Below, piece after piece: positions 10,581-20,161 of a DNA stretch of 64,000 bases. Origin of the DNA: Diplonema japonicum (taxonomy: Eukaryota > Euglenozoa > Diplonemea > Diplonemida > Diplonemidae); NCBI GenBank assembly GCA_964019335.1, contig OZ025687.1, forward strand, positions 434,001 to 498,000. Direction: 5' to 3'. The translations under genes and the position numbers were made by a program. Positions within the stretch are counted from its first letter, which is position 1; each line of letters starts with the position of its first letter. A model generated the notes under the pieces. It did no database searches. It saw nothing but the letters and a program-made list of their open reading frames with translations, and was not told where the DNA came from.

Positions 10581-13500
10581 ATGCAGCGCCCCCCTAGACA
10601 GCCTTTTGCAAAGATCCCTCCCCCTAAGCCAGGGGAGCCACCCACCCTTCGGGTGCACAACAGTGGACATGTCTATACATTACCAGCGGGTGCGCTAAGA
10701 ACGACGATTGGTGCTGTGAAAAAGGGTTTGGAGAAATATGTCATGATGCACAAGGAGCACATACGATTGCTGTACAAAGACAGAGAGCTGCAAGACCACA
10801 TGACATTCCCTGAGATAGGATTCAATCCGGCTGTCGACCATCTGGAGCTTGTGACGAACGGCCAACAACGGCAGGGATCGCCCGCAGAGCCCACTACCGA
10901 ACTCCGGGTCATCAACACGGAAAACAACAAAGAGTTCGTGTTAAAGGTGAAGTGCAGCGACCCCAGCGGGTTGAAAGTCTCCTCTCTGAAGATGGCGATT
11001 GCAGGAGAAACCGGAATCCCACCTGAAGAGCAAACCCTCACCCACAAAGGGGTTGAACTGCGAGACACATGCGCCGGTGTCAACAGCCACATATACCTCA
11101 CCAGAGTCGGTGGTCAAATACAACGTGGTCAAGCGCCCCTTGGTCGGACGGGGCAGCCTGGAGGGACACATGCATACAACCAAACTGTAACACGTACCAC
11201 GACCAGCACCGCTGGCTTCGGTGCCATGGACCGGAATACCCTCCGCGTGCACGATCAGAACGGCAAAGTCTACACGCTGTCTGCAATGTCACTGAAGATG
11301 ACCATCGGGGCTGTCAAGAAGAACCTTGAGAGGTACGCAGAGTTGAGGAGAGAAGAGATGCATATCCTGTACAAAGGCCGGGAGCTCAATGACGAAGCGA
11401 CATGCAAAAGCATCGGGTTCTTTGCCGCAACAGACTATCTGGAGCTCGCGAGAGATGGTGGCGGCGGCCGAGGGGGCCGACCCAGACCCTCTCCCTTTAC
11501 CAACGCATCCACTGCTCAGCAGGCTGCGGCACAAGAGGTACCCTTCTCTGAGATCCGCGTTATCAACACGGAAGACAACAAAGAGTTCGCCTTGAAGATA
11601 CGATGCAATGATCTCAGCGGGCTGAAGGTCTCGTCTCTGAAGACTGCGATGGCAGCAAAAACTAATATTCCCCCCGAGGAGCAGACGCTGACGCACAAGG
11701 GGGCCGAACTGCCCGACACGGGCACATGCGCTGGTGTCGACGGCCCTGTGTACCTTAGCAAGAAGTTTGCGTCCCCCCAGCAGGCGGGTCCTTTGCCAGC
11801 TGGACAGCCGTTGGGAAACTTAAGCGGTGATGGTGGTCAGCAAGCGCAGCAGTTCGCTGGCACTGTCAGCAACAAGGTTGCCGCGCAGTACCAGGCCCTC
11901 CAAGGGCTTCGCATTGTGGACGACAACGCCAAGGTGTACACACTAAAGCAGAAGGGACTGGACATGCTGGCCATGCCAATAGGAAACATCAAGCAAGTTC
12001 TAGTGAAGGATGCCGAGCTTCCCAAGGAAGAGATCCTGCTCTTCTACAAGGGCAGGGAGCTGACCGACAAAGCAACGTGCAAGGGCGTGGGCTTCGTGTC
12101 AGGAGTCGACACACTGCAGTTAAGAAGAAAAGACGAAAAGAAATCAGTAAAGCCACCCGAAGGACCTGACACCAATACAGAAGCAAAGACAGCTCAAGGG
12201 AAGGCGGTGACTGTTGTGAATGTCAACCAGCAAACAGAGCATCGCATGCACACGCAGTTTGCCAACCTCGTGAACTTAAAAGTAGATGCTCTCAAAACAT
12301 TCCTAGCCAGGGAGACAAGCATCCCCGTAGACCAACAGGTCCTCCTGTACCGTGGCAGGGAGATCACCGACCACTGCGGTGGCATCGAAGACAAGATCTA
12401 TCTCAGCAAAGTGGGCGACCCGCCACCCGATGTCGCGTACATAGAAGAAGTCATGGCCGCGAGAAAGGGCGACAAGAAGGATGATGCCCCAGCAGGTGCT
12501 GATCCTTCTGGAACTAACGATATGGTCCCTGTTAGGGATACTGGCGACAAGCCGTGCGGGGTTGTGGTGGAATATGTAACTGCAGGGGGTGTCAAGCAGC
12601 TTAGGCTTGACGGCTCCGCGGACATGTTTCATGTGAAGGGGCGGCACTTGAAAGCAGCTCTGAAGAATGATACTAAGTTAGACACCTTGGACATGGAGCT
12701 TCGATGGGAAGGGAAGGTGCTCAGCGACGAGCAGACATGCATGGAACTCGGGTTGAAGGCAGGGGACAAGCTGCAACTGGTAACAACCGTGGACCCTACT
12801 ACACATCTCAAGGAGGCGCGTAATGTGCGTGTGGTGAACCTCAACGTGAAGCCGCACAAGGAGTACGCAGTGCACAGCGTAGGTGCAGACGTGAGTATCA
12901 TGACAGGCGCAGGCATCAAAAAGGCACTGTCGCACCTTTTCACATACGAAGAGGGCTCGCGCCTCTACCTGGACAACACAGAGCTTCTCGACGACCAAAC
13001 ATGCAGGGACCTCAAGCCCGCTGCGCCCGACTACACCCTCTTCTTGTGCGAGAGGCCTCCAGAGACCATCGTCTCTTCGTTCCTGCTCGACCCCAACACG
13101 CCTGCCATCCAGCTGGAACACAGCCCCGTCGCCTCCATCGGGAACATCAGGGAACTGCTGAGGAAGACTGACGCTCTGAAACATGACAACTTCTACCTCA
13201 CCTTTCAGGGGAATCCCTGCTCCGACCTGGAGCCTGTGGGGGTGCGCCGAGTATTCGGTGTCGTGAAGACGACGAAGACTCACAGGAACATGAGGAAGCG
13301 GCGGTTCTCAATGCCCGAGGGGCGCGTAATGCAGAAGTTCTACCGAATGGAGGTGAATATGCCACGCGACCCGTGGCTTGCGTTTGGCTTCAGAGTAGGC
13401 GCGTGGGAGGGGTTGGAGAGGTCGTCGGCAGCACCAACAGCACGGTGGGGACGGGCCCTCAAGCACTACCAGAAGGACCGTGTCTTCCAAGGTCGGAAGC

Positions 13501-14240
13501 GGTCGGCATCGCAAGTCGCCATGCCTACCGACATGCCGTCTGACACTTGGTTTCAACAACTAGGGTACCGTCTGCCTGTAGTCCTGACCCTGCCTTCAAA
13601 GACAAGGGTGGTACTGGAGCAGAGGGTAGAATCGCCGATAAGATTCACTGCTGGCGAGCTTGTACCCCACCCAAGCCCTACACGAAAGAGGCTTGAAGAG
13701 GAACCACAGAGCCCAGTAGCAGGGTCGCCTTATGAAACCAGGACACAAGGTGTGACCACAACAGCGCATGAAGACGAACGGGAACGACAGCAGGAGCAGG
13801 GTTGGGAACAGGAGAACGAAGAGGCGAACGAGAAAGAGCGGGCACGAATGAAAAGCACGACCCGCTACAGTAGTACAGGGCCACGTGAAGCACGGACCCA
13901 ATCTACTTCCCAACAGGCTCATGGTATCGACTGGAAAACCTTGTCAGGAACGATGAAAAAAACCCACCATGTGGCTATGGGTTTGTCACATTCGAAGCCC
14001 GCTGAGGGCAAGACACCGCATGATGACCCTGAACGGTTGCACACTAACAGAGGGAAGGTCCTTGCCACCCCTCAGGCCTTACGAGCAGCATCTCTCCACC
14101 GAACACTCGCACCCACTACCGGATCCACGTGGGGCACGGCGAAGGGCGAGCGGACTCCTTCAGCCTCAGGGCCCGTCCCCAACCCTGTGTTCACCAGCAC
14201 CTCGAACCCCGTAGATCGACTCACGATGATTGAGGTATGA
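10581..14240 (+). CDS. giant protein with about nine tandem ubiquitin-like domains
   Basis: A 1219-residue single-exon protein. Ubiquitin-fold modules alternate between two types. Type A modules start near residues 22, 218, 441 and 658, with the signature LLYKGREL-x-D-x-x-TC-x-x-IGF. Type B modules start near 105, 323, 541 and 746, with LRVINTENNKEF, a SLK-x-A helix, PPEEQTLTHKGVEL and TCAGV. A ninth, degenerate module begins near 827. Modules 1-4 are highly alike, and similarity decays toward the C-terminus, which suggests pairwise A-B duplication. Residues 920-1219 are unrelated, basic, then Glu/Arg/Thr-rich and probably disordered (a charged ERERQQEQGWEQENEE stretch). No Gly-Gly terminus or catalytic domain is seen, so a polyvalent scaffold is inferred. 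It is the larger paralogue of the gene at 4171; both share the A and B module types. Confidence 0.82.
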   Translation: MQRPPRQPFAKIPPPKPGEPPTLRVHNSGHVYTLPAGALRTTIGAVKKGLEKYVMMHKEHIRLLYKDRELQDHMTFPEIGFNPAVDHLELVTNGQQRQGSPAEPTTELRVINTENNKEFVLKVKCSDPSGLKVSSLKMAIAGETGIPPEEQTLTHKGVELRDTCAGVNSHIYLTRVGGQIQRGQAPLGRTGQPGGTHAYNQTVTRTTTSTAGFGAMDRNTLRVHDQNGKVYTLSAMSLKMTIGAVKKNLERYAELRREEMHILYKGRELNDEATCKSIGFFAATDYLELARDGGGGRGGRPRPSPFTNASTAQQAAAQEVPFSEIRVINTEDNKEFALKIRCNDLSGLKVSSLKTAMAAKTNIPPEEQTLTHKGAELPDTGTCAGVDGPVYLSKKFASPQQAGPLPAGQPLGNLSGDGGQQAQQFAGTVSNKVAAQYQALQGLRIVDDNAKVYTLKQKGLDMLAMPIGNIKQVLVKDAELPKEEILLFYKGRELTDKATCKGVGFVSGVDTLQLRRKDEKKSVKPPEGPDTNTEAKTAQGKAVTVVNVNQQTEHRMHTQFANLVNLKVDALKTFLARETSIPVDQQVLLYRGREITDHCGGIEDKIYLSKVGDPPPDVAYIEEVMAARKGDKKDDAPAGADPSGTNDMVPVRDTGDKPCGVVVEYVTAGGVKQLRLDGSADMFHVKGRHLKAALKNDTKLDTLDMELRWEGKVLSDEQTCMELGLKAGDKLQLVTTVDPTTHLKEARNVRVVNLNVKPHKEYAVHSVGADVSIMTGAGIKKALSHLFTYEEGSRLYLDNTELLDDQTCRDLKPAAPDYTLFLCERPPETIVSSFLLDPNTPAIQLEHSPVASIGNIRELLRKTDALKHDNFYLTFQGNPCSDLEPVGVRRVFGVVKTTKTHRNMRKRRFSMPEGRVMQKFYRMEVNMPRDPWLAFGFRVGAWEGLERSSAAPTARWGRALKHYQKDRVFQGRKRSASQVAMPTDMPSDTWFQQLGYRLPVVLTLPSKTRVVLEQRVESPIRFTAGELVPHPSPTRKRLEEEPQSPVAGSPYETRTQGVTTTAHEDERERQQEQGWEQENEEANEKERARMKSTTRYSSTGPREARTQSTSQQAHGIDWKTLSGTMKKTHHVAMGLSHSKPAEGKTPHDDPERLHTNRGKVLATPQALRAASLHRTLAPTTGSTWGTAKGERTPSASGPVPNPVFTSTSNPVDRLTMIEV

Positions 14241-14581
14241 ATGGGGAAATATCCGGGAGGGAGGAAGGAAAATAAAATCACAGAACATCTTAACATCCCG
14301 TTCCAACACTACCCACCGCACCGTTCCGAAGTAGTAAAGAGAAGGACTTAGGGTGTATCTTCTTCTCCCCCTCCTTTTTTTTTTTTCTTTTCTTTCTTAC
14401 TTTAATGTATTATTGTTGACTGTTATTATCCCCCCATTACTTATGTTTATCTGCTGTTTGTTAGTTTCCCTGTTTCTCTCCCCCTCCTTGTGTCCCCCCC
14501 CCCTTTTTTTTTCCTTCGACGACCAAACTTTATTTTAGAAAAAAGAAAGGGGTGTAAAACGAAAAAAGAAAGAAGAAAAGA
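14241..14581. other. intergenic, pyrimidine-rich
   Basis: No gene. The + strand is mostly T/C runs until about 14540, then turns A-rich in the 40 bases before the next ATG. Confidence 0.6.
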
Positions 14582-15817
14582 ATGACAATGAGAGGAGGAG
14601 GATACAGCTACTCAACGGCGCTCAATGGAGGCTACAGCAGAGGGGTGGGGGGATCGCCTGTAGGGTATCCATCAAGGGGAGGGAGCCCACCTCCTCCGGT
14701 GTATGGGCGCAGTGCGAGTATTGAAAGGGCGCATCAGGGGAGCCCACTGAAGGAAAGGCCCACGTACCTGCCTACCCGGAGCACATCTCCCATAGACAGA
14801 TACACAGGAGTACCGAACACATGGTCACCGACAGGGCGTACCGAGAGGAGGGCGAGCCCTACGGGGATTAAAGAGAGGCCTTCGTCTGTTTTGTCCGATA
14901 ACCCTTATTCCATTGGAAGTTCGTTCAAGAGCAGCTTCACTACAGCAACCACACCTTACGGCAACTCAAGCTACACACAGTCATTCCTTAACACGACCCC
15001 TCCTAAGCAGCGAGCCTCTGCAACCCCAAGCGCGGCACACGGTGCGTCCTTCAGCAGCGGTGTCTACGGTGTTGGTGGTACCCCTCAACCCACCTCTGGC
15101 GGGAGGTACGGGTCGCCCACTGGCACCCCGAGGCAGCGCATCAGAGGGACGTCATTCAGAGAGGATTACAACGGGATGTCGCCGAGATCGAGGATGAAGA
15201 GGGCACCGTCTATGCTTGGGTCCCCAGGGACGCTGATGATCCCCCCACAGGCGGTCGAGGACTACGGGAAGTACTCTATCGTGCTGGACCTCGACGAGAC
15301 GCTTATCTATGCTAGGGAAGGGCCTTTGTACGCAAGGCCTGGTGTTGATGATTTGTTCGCAGTGCTGTCGAAGGAAGCAGAGGGCATCGCGTGGACGGCG
15401 GGGTTGAGGGCGTACGCCCAGGCCGTGCTTTTGAACATCGACAAGAATTCATCGATCAAGCATTGCATCTATCGCCACTCGAAGTGGTTCACTGGGCAGG
15501 CCGGGTACCAGAAGGACCTTTCCCTGTTGGGCCGTCCTCTTGACCGTACTGTGATCATTGAGAACACCCCTGACTGCATCCGTGCCAACAGGGAGAACGG
15601 GATCTTGGTTGCCGACTACGAGGGCGGTGAGATGCCCGACGCGACCATCCCTCGCCTCGTGGAGTTCATCCGGGGGCTGGTCAGCTCAGGAATGACCGTT
15701 CCTGCATACCTCGCGTCCTGTCCTCTTCTCTCAAAGAGGCGCGTCTCGACTGACAGGGGCGACTTCATTGAATGTTATTGGCTCGATGTCAACTCACCCG
15801 CGCAGGGTGCCAGGTAA
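14582..15817 (+). CDS. FCP1/SCP-type (NLI-interacting factor) phosphatase-like protein
   Basis: A 411-residue protein. Residues 1-220 are Ser/Gly/Pro/Tyr/Arg-rich and low complexity, likely disordered. The FCP1-homology HAD domain follows. The catalytic D-x-D-x-T is at Asp236-Leu-Asp238-Glu-Thr240 (LDLDETLIY). It is followed by EGIAWTAGLRAYAQAVL, matching the family block normally read as LWTAxxxxYA, and by RTVIIENTPDC, matching the family's Asn-containing ENTP/DNSP motif. The family dephosphorylates phospho-Ser of RNA polymerase II CTD or other proteins. The stop at 15815 could instead lie inside a 41-nt intron (15814-15854, GTAATT...CACACAG). In that case the protein would continue for 20 codons to a TGA at 15918; the length and A-rich body fit this genome's introns. 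Confidence 0.85.
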   Translation: MTMRGGGYSYSTALNGGYSRGVGGSPVGYPSRGGSPPPPVYGRSASIERAHQGSPLKERPTYLPTRSTSPIDRYTGVPNTWSPTGRTERRASPTGIKERPSSVLSDNPYSIGSSFKSSFTTATTPYGNSSYTQSFLNTTPPKQRASATPSAAHGASFSSGVYGVGGTPQPTSGGRYGSPTGTPRQRIRGTSFREDYNGMSPRSRMKRAPSMLGSPGTLMIPPQAVEDYGKYSIVLDLDETLIYAREGPLYARPGVDDLFAVLSKEAEGIAWTAGLRAYAQAVLLNIDKNSSIKHCIYRHSKWFTGQAGYQKDLSLLGRPLDRTVIIENTPDCIRANRENGILVADYEGGEMPDATIPRLVEFIRGLVSSGMTVPAYLASCPLLSKRRVSTDRGDFIECYWLDVNSPAQGAR

Positions 15818-15955
15818 TTTACAAAAAAAAAAAAAAAAAAAAAAAATCACACAGGTCCCCTCGTATCAACAGGGATCTCAGTATCGACCAACGTTATGCT
15901 TATGTATGTGGGGGGTGAGAGGGGGAGGGGGAGGGGGGGGGGACAAAGCCGAATA

Positions 15956-16020
15956 ATCGATAACATACCAATTGTGGTTGCTGTCTAGACTCACAACCAT
16001 GCTATGGTTGTCGTAGAAAC
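15956..16020 (+). repeat. 66-bp hairpin repeat, copy 1
   Basis: Core ATCGATAACATACCAATTG followed by a perfect 6-bp stem ACAACC/GGTTGT (loop ATGCTAT). It differs from copy 2 at one base in the loop. It lies just downstream of the phosphatase gene. Confidence 0.85.
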
Positions 16021-16165
16021 AGAAATAATGTTAGGGTGGGAAACAAAAAGTCGGGTCTGGCTGGGCAAATTCCGAATGGTCTTTAAGAAATTCCCGGACG
16101 CTTAATAAACTCATTCCGACCAATTGTTGTTTTTTCCTTTTTTTTTTTTTTTTTTTTTTTTTTTT

Positions 16166-16328
16166 GAATCGATAACATACCAATTGTGGTTGCTGTCTAG
16201 ACTCACAACCATGCTACGGTTGTCGTAGAAACAGATACTTCGAGGGTGGAAATTCGCTCCTTTAGAATAGAGGGGAAACCATACCAATTGTGATTATTGC
16301 CCCCCGGAGGGGGGGAATTTTTTTTGGG
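16166..16328 (+). repeat. 66-bp hairpin repeat, copy 2, with extended right part
   Basis: It follows a run of about 28 T's. The 66-bp core is at 16166-16232. A further segment (AAATTCGCTCCTTT, then a second CCAATTGTGATTATTG-like part and a GC-rich hairpin ending in T's) corresponds to the right part of copy 3 at 19983-20065. Together they make a near-150-bp direct repeat bracketing the retroelement. Confidence 0.8.
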
Positions 16329-16350
16329 TGGATGGATTTTTTTTGGGTGG

Positions 16351-19300
16351 ATGCAGCAGCACTGCAGGCCGAGAAAGACGGGGTAAGGCCGAGCCACACC
16401 TTTGTGAGGAGAGCCACTGACACAAAGACACGCATCGACTACGTCTTGATGAACCCGATCGCTGCGGCGGGACTACAGAAGGCGTGGGTCCACGACACGG
16501 TGTATACCAACGAACACAGATGCCTCTCCATCAAACTGTGTATCCCTACTCTCAAGAGCAAGACACGCAAGTACTTCATCCCGAAGGAACTGCCGGTGTC
16601 GACTGCTAGTGATGACCACGTGATTGAGCTGCTACAGGCGGAGAGATTCATCCAAAAACTTGAGGACATCGACGGCGCATACCGTGTGCTGGCTGACGTC
16701 TCGGAAAGACACTGCATCACAGGCGTGCCGATGGAGCAACAGAAGGCTTTCCGAGGGAGGGGCGAGGAGCGCAAACCCAAGGAGAAATGCCTGTCGGCCA
16801 AGTCTGTAAAGGAAGCCACGGGCGCAGCGGTGGGTAGACAGAAGTCGATTGCCTGTTTGCAGAGGAAGCTTGCACACATCAGCGCGGAAATCCAGGTGAT
16901 GATTGACAAGGGACAAGTGTGCAACATGCCAGTAGTTCTGTTGAAGACTTGGGCGAATGCTCTGAGTTTGCTGGAGAAACTGCCGAACCCTCCAGTATTT
17001 GATAGAAACTTGCTGAAGGATGACCTGGAGTCGATTGTCACCAGACTTCAACTGCTAGACGACAACCTCTCCTCGCTACTACGCGAGATCGCAAAGGACA
17101 CGAGAGTGGAGCGGGAGAAGAAGTACGAGGCGAGGATCAACACCCAGTTCCAGGAGGAGCGGAGGGGGATGACCGCCTTTGTGAAAAACACTTCTACGTC
17201 AGCGGCGCAGGCAGTGGAGAGCGGCGGAGTGCTGACCGCAGACCTCGACGAGATGGACAGGATGATGCACGCGGAATGGGACGGCGTGCTCCAGATGTAC
17301 GGTGAAGGGCATGAAGAACCATCGTACGAGGCTTTCAAGGCTAGATACGGGCCATACATCTCGACGCATGACGAGCAGTTCTGGCCAAGAAATCGACGAG
17401 GACAGCACCGGGAGTTGATGGGTGGAGGATGGCAGAACTTCGCGCCATGCCAAATGTATTGTTGGATGCGTGGGCGATGCTCTTCAACGCCATCGAGGTG
17501 ACAGGGAAGTGGCCGAAGGCACTCCTGACGGCGTTGGTTACGCTGATCCCGAAGGGAGGCGAGAGGACTCCGCTCAACCACCGCCCCATCACAGTCACGA
17601 GTGCGGTCTACAGACTGTGGGCCTGTGCCAGGTTGCGTGATATATCGCCATGGCAAGAGAAATGGGCGGACGACTCGCAGCATGGTTTTCGACCACGTCA
17701 CGGGACGGACAGCATCCTGATGGAGCTCAGCACGCAGCTGGAGACGGCGATGCTGACCAACACCCCTCTTAACGGCATAGCACTGGACTTCGTCAAGTGC
17801 TTCGACAGGGTGCCACAGAAAGTAGCGTTCGGGCTTATGCAAGACCTGGGTTTGCACCAGAGGATACTGACCCCGCTCAAAGCGATGTACGCAGGCCTCA
17901 AAAGACGTTTCCGCTTCCCTACTGGCGTGGGTTCCGAGTTCCACGTGACAAATGGAATTCTCCAAGGGTGTCCAATCTCCGTCATCCTGGTGAACGCTCT
18001 GGTGTCAGTGATGGTGAAGTGCGTGATTGCTGAGGTACCTGGCTCGCGATCGCTGTCGTACGCGGACGACGCGTACCTACTTGCGCGTTTGGTCGAGGTG
18101 CTCAAGAGAGCGACCAACAAAACAATCGAGTTTTGCGAGCGGACAGGCATGCGCCTTAACGAAAACAAGTCACAAGCATTCTCGACGAAGGATGAGATCG
18201 GCCCTTGGTTGAAGTGCACAGGCTCATCGTTCAGAGTGACGAAGGGGATCAAGGCGCTTGGCGTGATCCTGAACATGAACGGGAAACATAGTTTGGACAA
18301 GCTACATTCCGCCGAAGGCCGTTTGTCCCGGCTTGGTGCATTGCCATTAAGCTTCGGGAACAAGGCGTCAATGCTGACGGGCACTGTGCTACCATCCTGT
18401 CTATACGGTACGACCTACGCTGCGCCGTCTGACAACCAGCTGAAGAAGCTCTGTACAGCGACGGTGACTTCCCTGTGGGGACCGCGCTTCAGGATGAGAT
18501 CCCCGATGGCTGTGCTCAATGTGCTGTTACCTGGACACACAGCATATCCACAAGCGAAGATTGTTTACAACACGGTGAACTGCCTGGTGCGAGAAAGCCT
18601 CACCTCCCCACAACTGTGGCAGCGAGTCAATGAGATTGTTACACTGTACCGGGAGCGAGAGGACGACGAGGAGAGGGGGCCGCTAGGGGTCTTGCTGAAG
18701 AGGTGGCTACCCTTCCTGAACAAGGGGTGGTCCTTCATTGAAGGTTTGCGCGCTCTGGTGCCCGGTGCGAGACGCCATGAAGTAAGACAGGCGATCAGAC
18801 CGGCTGTTGCAAAGGAATTGATCCACGGCAGGTCGTCTTTTGCTGGAATGGAAGCGGGTGCATGTCCGTCCACGAACGCCTGGTGGAGGAAGCTCCAGTC
18901 ACGGAGACCGCTGATATCGTACAGACTGCGGCGGATCATCAGCGGTGCAGTGTTCACGGTACACCCTCGAGTGTGGGGGAAGCAATTGGATGAACGTGAG
19001 GGTGTGGAAAGCTCGTCTCTTGCGTGCGACGTCTGCGACCATCGATGCCAGACGACGACAGAAGTCACGGAGCACGCCCTATGGGAATGTGCACCAGCGA
19101 GAGCTGCCCTGACAAACGAAAGATATGGCGGGATGACACGAAGTGACCTACCTGCAGTGACCGCCCTCCACGGGATCATTCCAAGGGGCGCAACGGGGGC
19201 TGCGAAGCAACAGGCGGCAGTCGTGCAACGATACCTGTTGGATGTCGTGTCAAGACGAGACGCCAGAGCGGCTGAACGGAGCACCAGAATCCTCACCACC

Positions 19301-19843
19301 AACCCGTGGGATGAGATCACAACGGGGAAGCAGCACACTGTGCCCACAGTGGAGCTGTTGAAATCGAACGGAGCGTCGGGAAAGGTCCTAATGTTCTACA
19401 TGAAGAGCGTCCTCAGGTGGCTGAAAAGCCTAAGATGGTACGCAGGCAGGAAGTTGACGTCCGTCACGACGATGGAGCTCGCAGTAGACTATGAGCAGGC
19501 CACCCGGCAGTCCTTGGCTGGACCCCTCGACGACCAGGACTGGCTCACAGAGAAGGCTGGAAGGATGCGATACATCTTAGGACGTATTCAGAAATGCACA
19601 GCAAAGAGTGGGAAGAATGCTTTCCCCGCCAACGCAAAGACAAGGGTACACACCCTTCGACATCTTGGGGGCCCGACGACACACGGCTACGACAGGAGAC
19701 CACTCTTCTCCTCGAGCCAAACCGCCCCCTACCTAGCACGACTCCAAGCAATGTTTCTCGCCCAGATGCCGTCCATCTCATCGCGACAAACAGCCACCGC
19801 AGGCACCAGACAGCAACCGCAGAACGGTGACCGATTAGTGTGA
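16351..19843 (+). pseudogene. non-LTR retrotransposon ORF: endonuclease remnant, reverse transcriptase, zinc knuckle (frameshifted, 5'-truncated)
   Basis: A LINE-type ORF. The left part (to about 17380) holds only the C-terminal end of an apurinic-type endonuclease: TRIDYVLMNP and EHRCLSIKL match its conserved sRIDYv and sDHr blocks. The reverse transcriptase follows: TAPGVDGWRM, GIALDFVKCFDRVPQK (motif A), LQGCPISVILVNAL (motif B) and SYADDAYLLA (catalytic YADD, about 18055). A Cys/His knuckle lies after it (CDVC...H...C, about 19025-19090). Reading shifts from frame 3 to frame 2 near 17370-17384, just before the RT domain. The endonuclease N-terminus is missing. The copy is therefore most likely dead, although a programmed shift cannot be excluded. 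Confidence 0.88.
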
Positions 19844-19884
19844 ATTTCTCCCTAACGGTGAGCACCCACCCGCACACCGAAATT

Positions 19885-19916
<32 letters not shown>

Positions 19917-20065
19917 GAATCGATAACATACCAATTGTGGTTGCTGTTTAGACTCACAACCATGCTACGGTTGTCGTAGAAATAAAAATTCGCTCCTTTC
20001 AGAACAGGGGGGAACCCATACACAACTGTGGTTACTGCTTCCGGAAAAAAGATTTTTTTTTTCTT
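19917..20065 (+). repeat. 66-bp hairpin repeat, copy 3, with extended right part
   Basis: It follows a T run of about 27 immediately 3' of the retrotransposon. The core is at 19917-19982 and the extension to about 20065 matches that of copy 2 (AAATTCGCTCCTTT...). One shared base change with copy 4 (CTGTTTAGA instead of CTGTCTAGA) separates the 3' pair from the 5' pair. Confidence 0.8.
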
Positions 20066-20066
20066 T

Positions 20067-20131
20067 GAATCGATAACATACCAATTGTGGTTGCTGTTTA
20101 GACTCACAACCATGCTACGGTTGTCGTAGAA
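20067..20131 (+). repeat. 66-bp hairpin repeat, copy 4
   Basis: Core copy only, again preceded by T-rich sequence and beginning GAATCGATAACATACC. It shares the CTGTTTAGA variant with copy 3 and the same ACAACC/GGTTGT stem. Confidence 0.85.
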
Positions 20132-20161
20132 GGGGAGAAAGAAGAAGAAAAAAAAAACTCG

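Noticed and set aside
17048-19347. Long minus-strand frames (up to about 305 residues) opposite the retrotransposon
   Set aside because: They mirror the RT coding frame and have no domain of their own.
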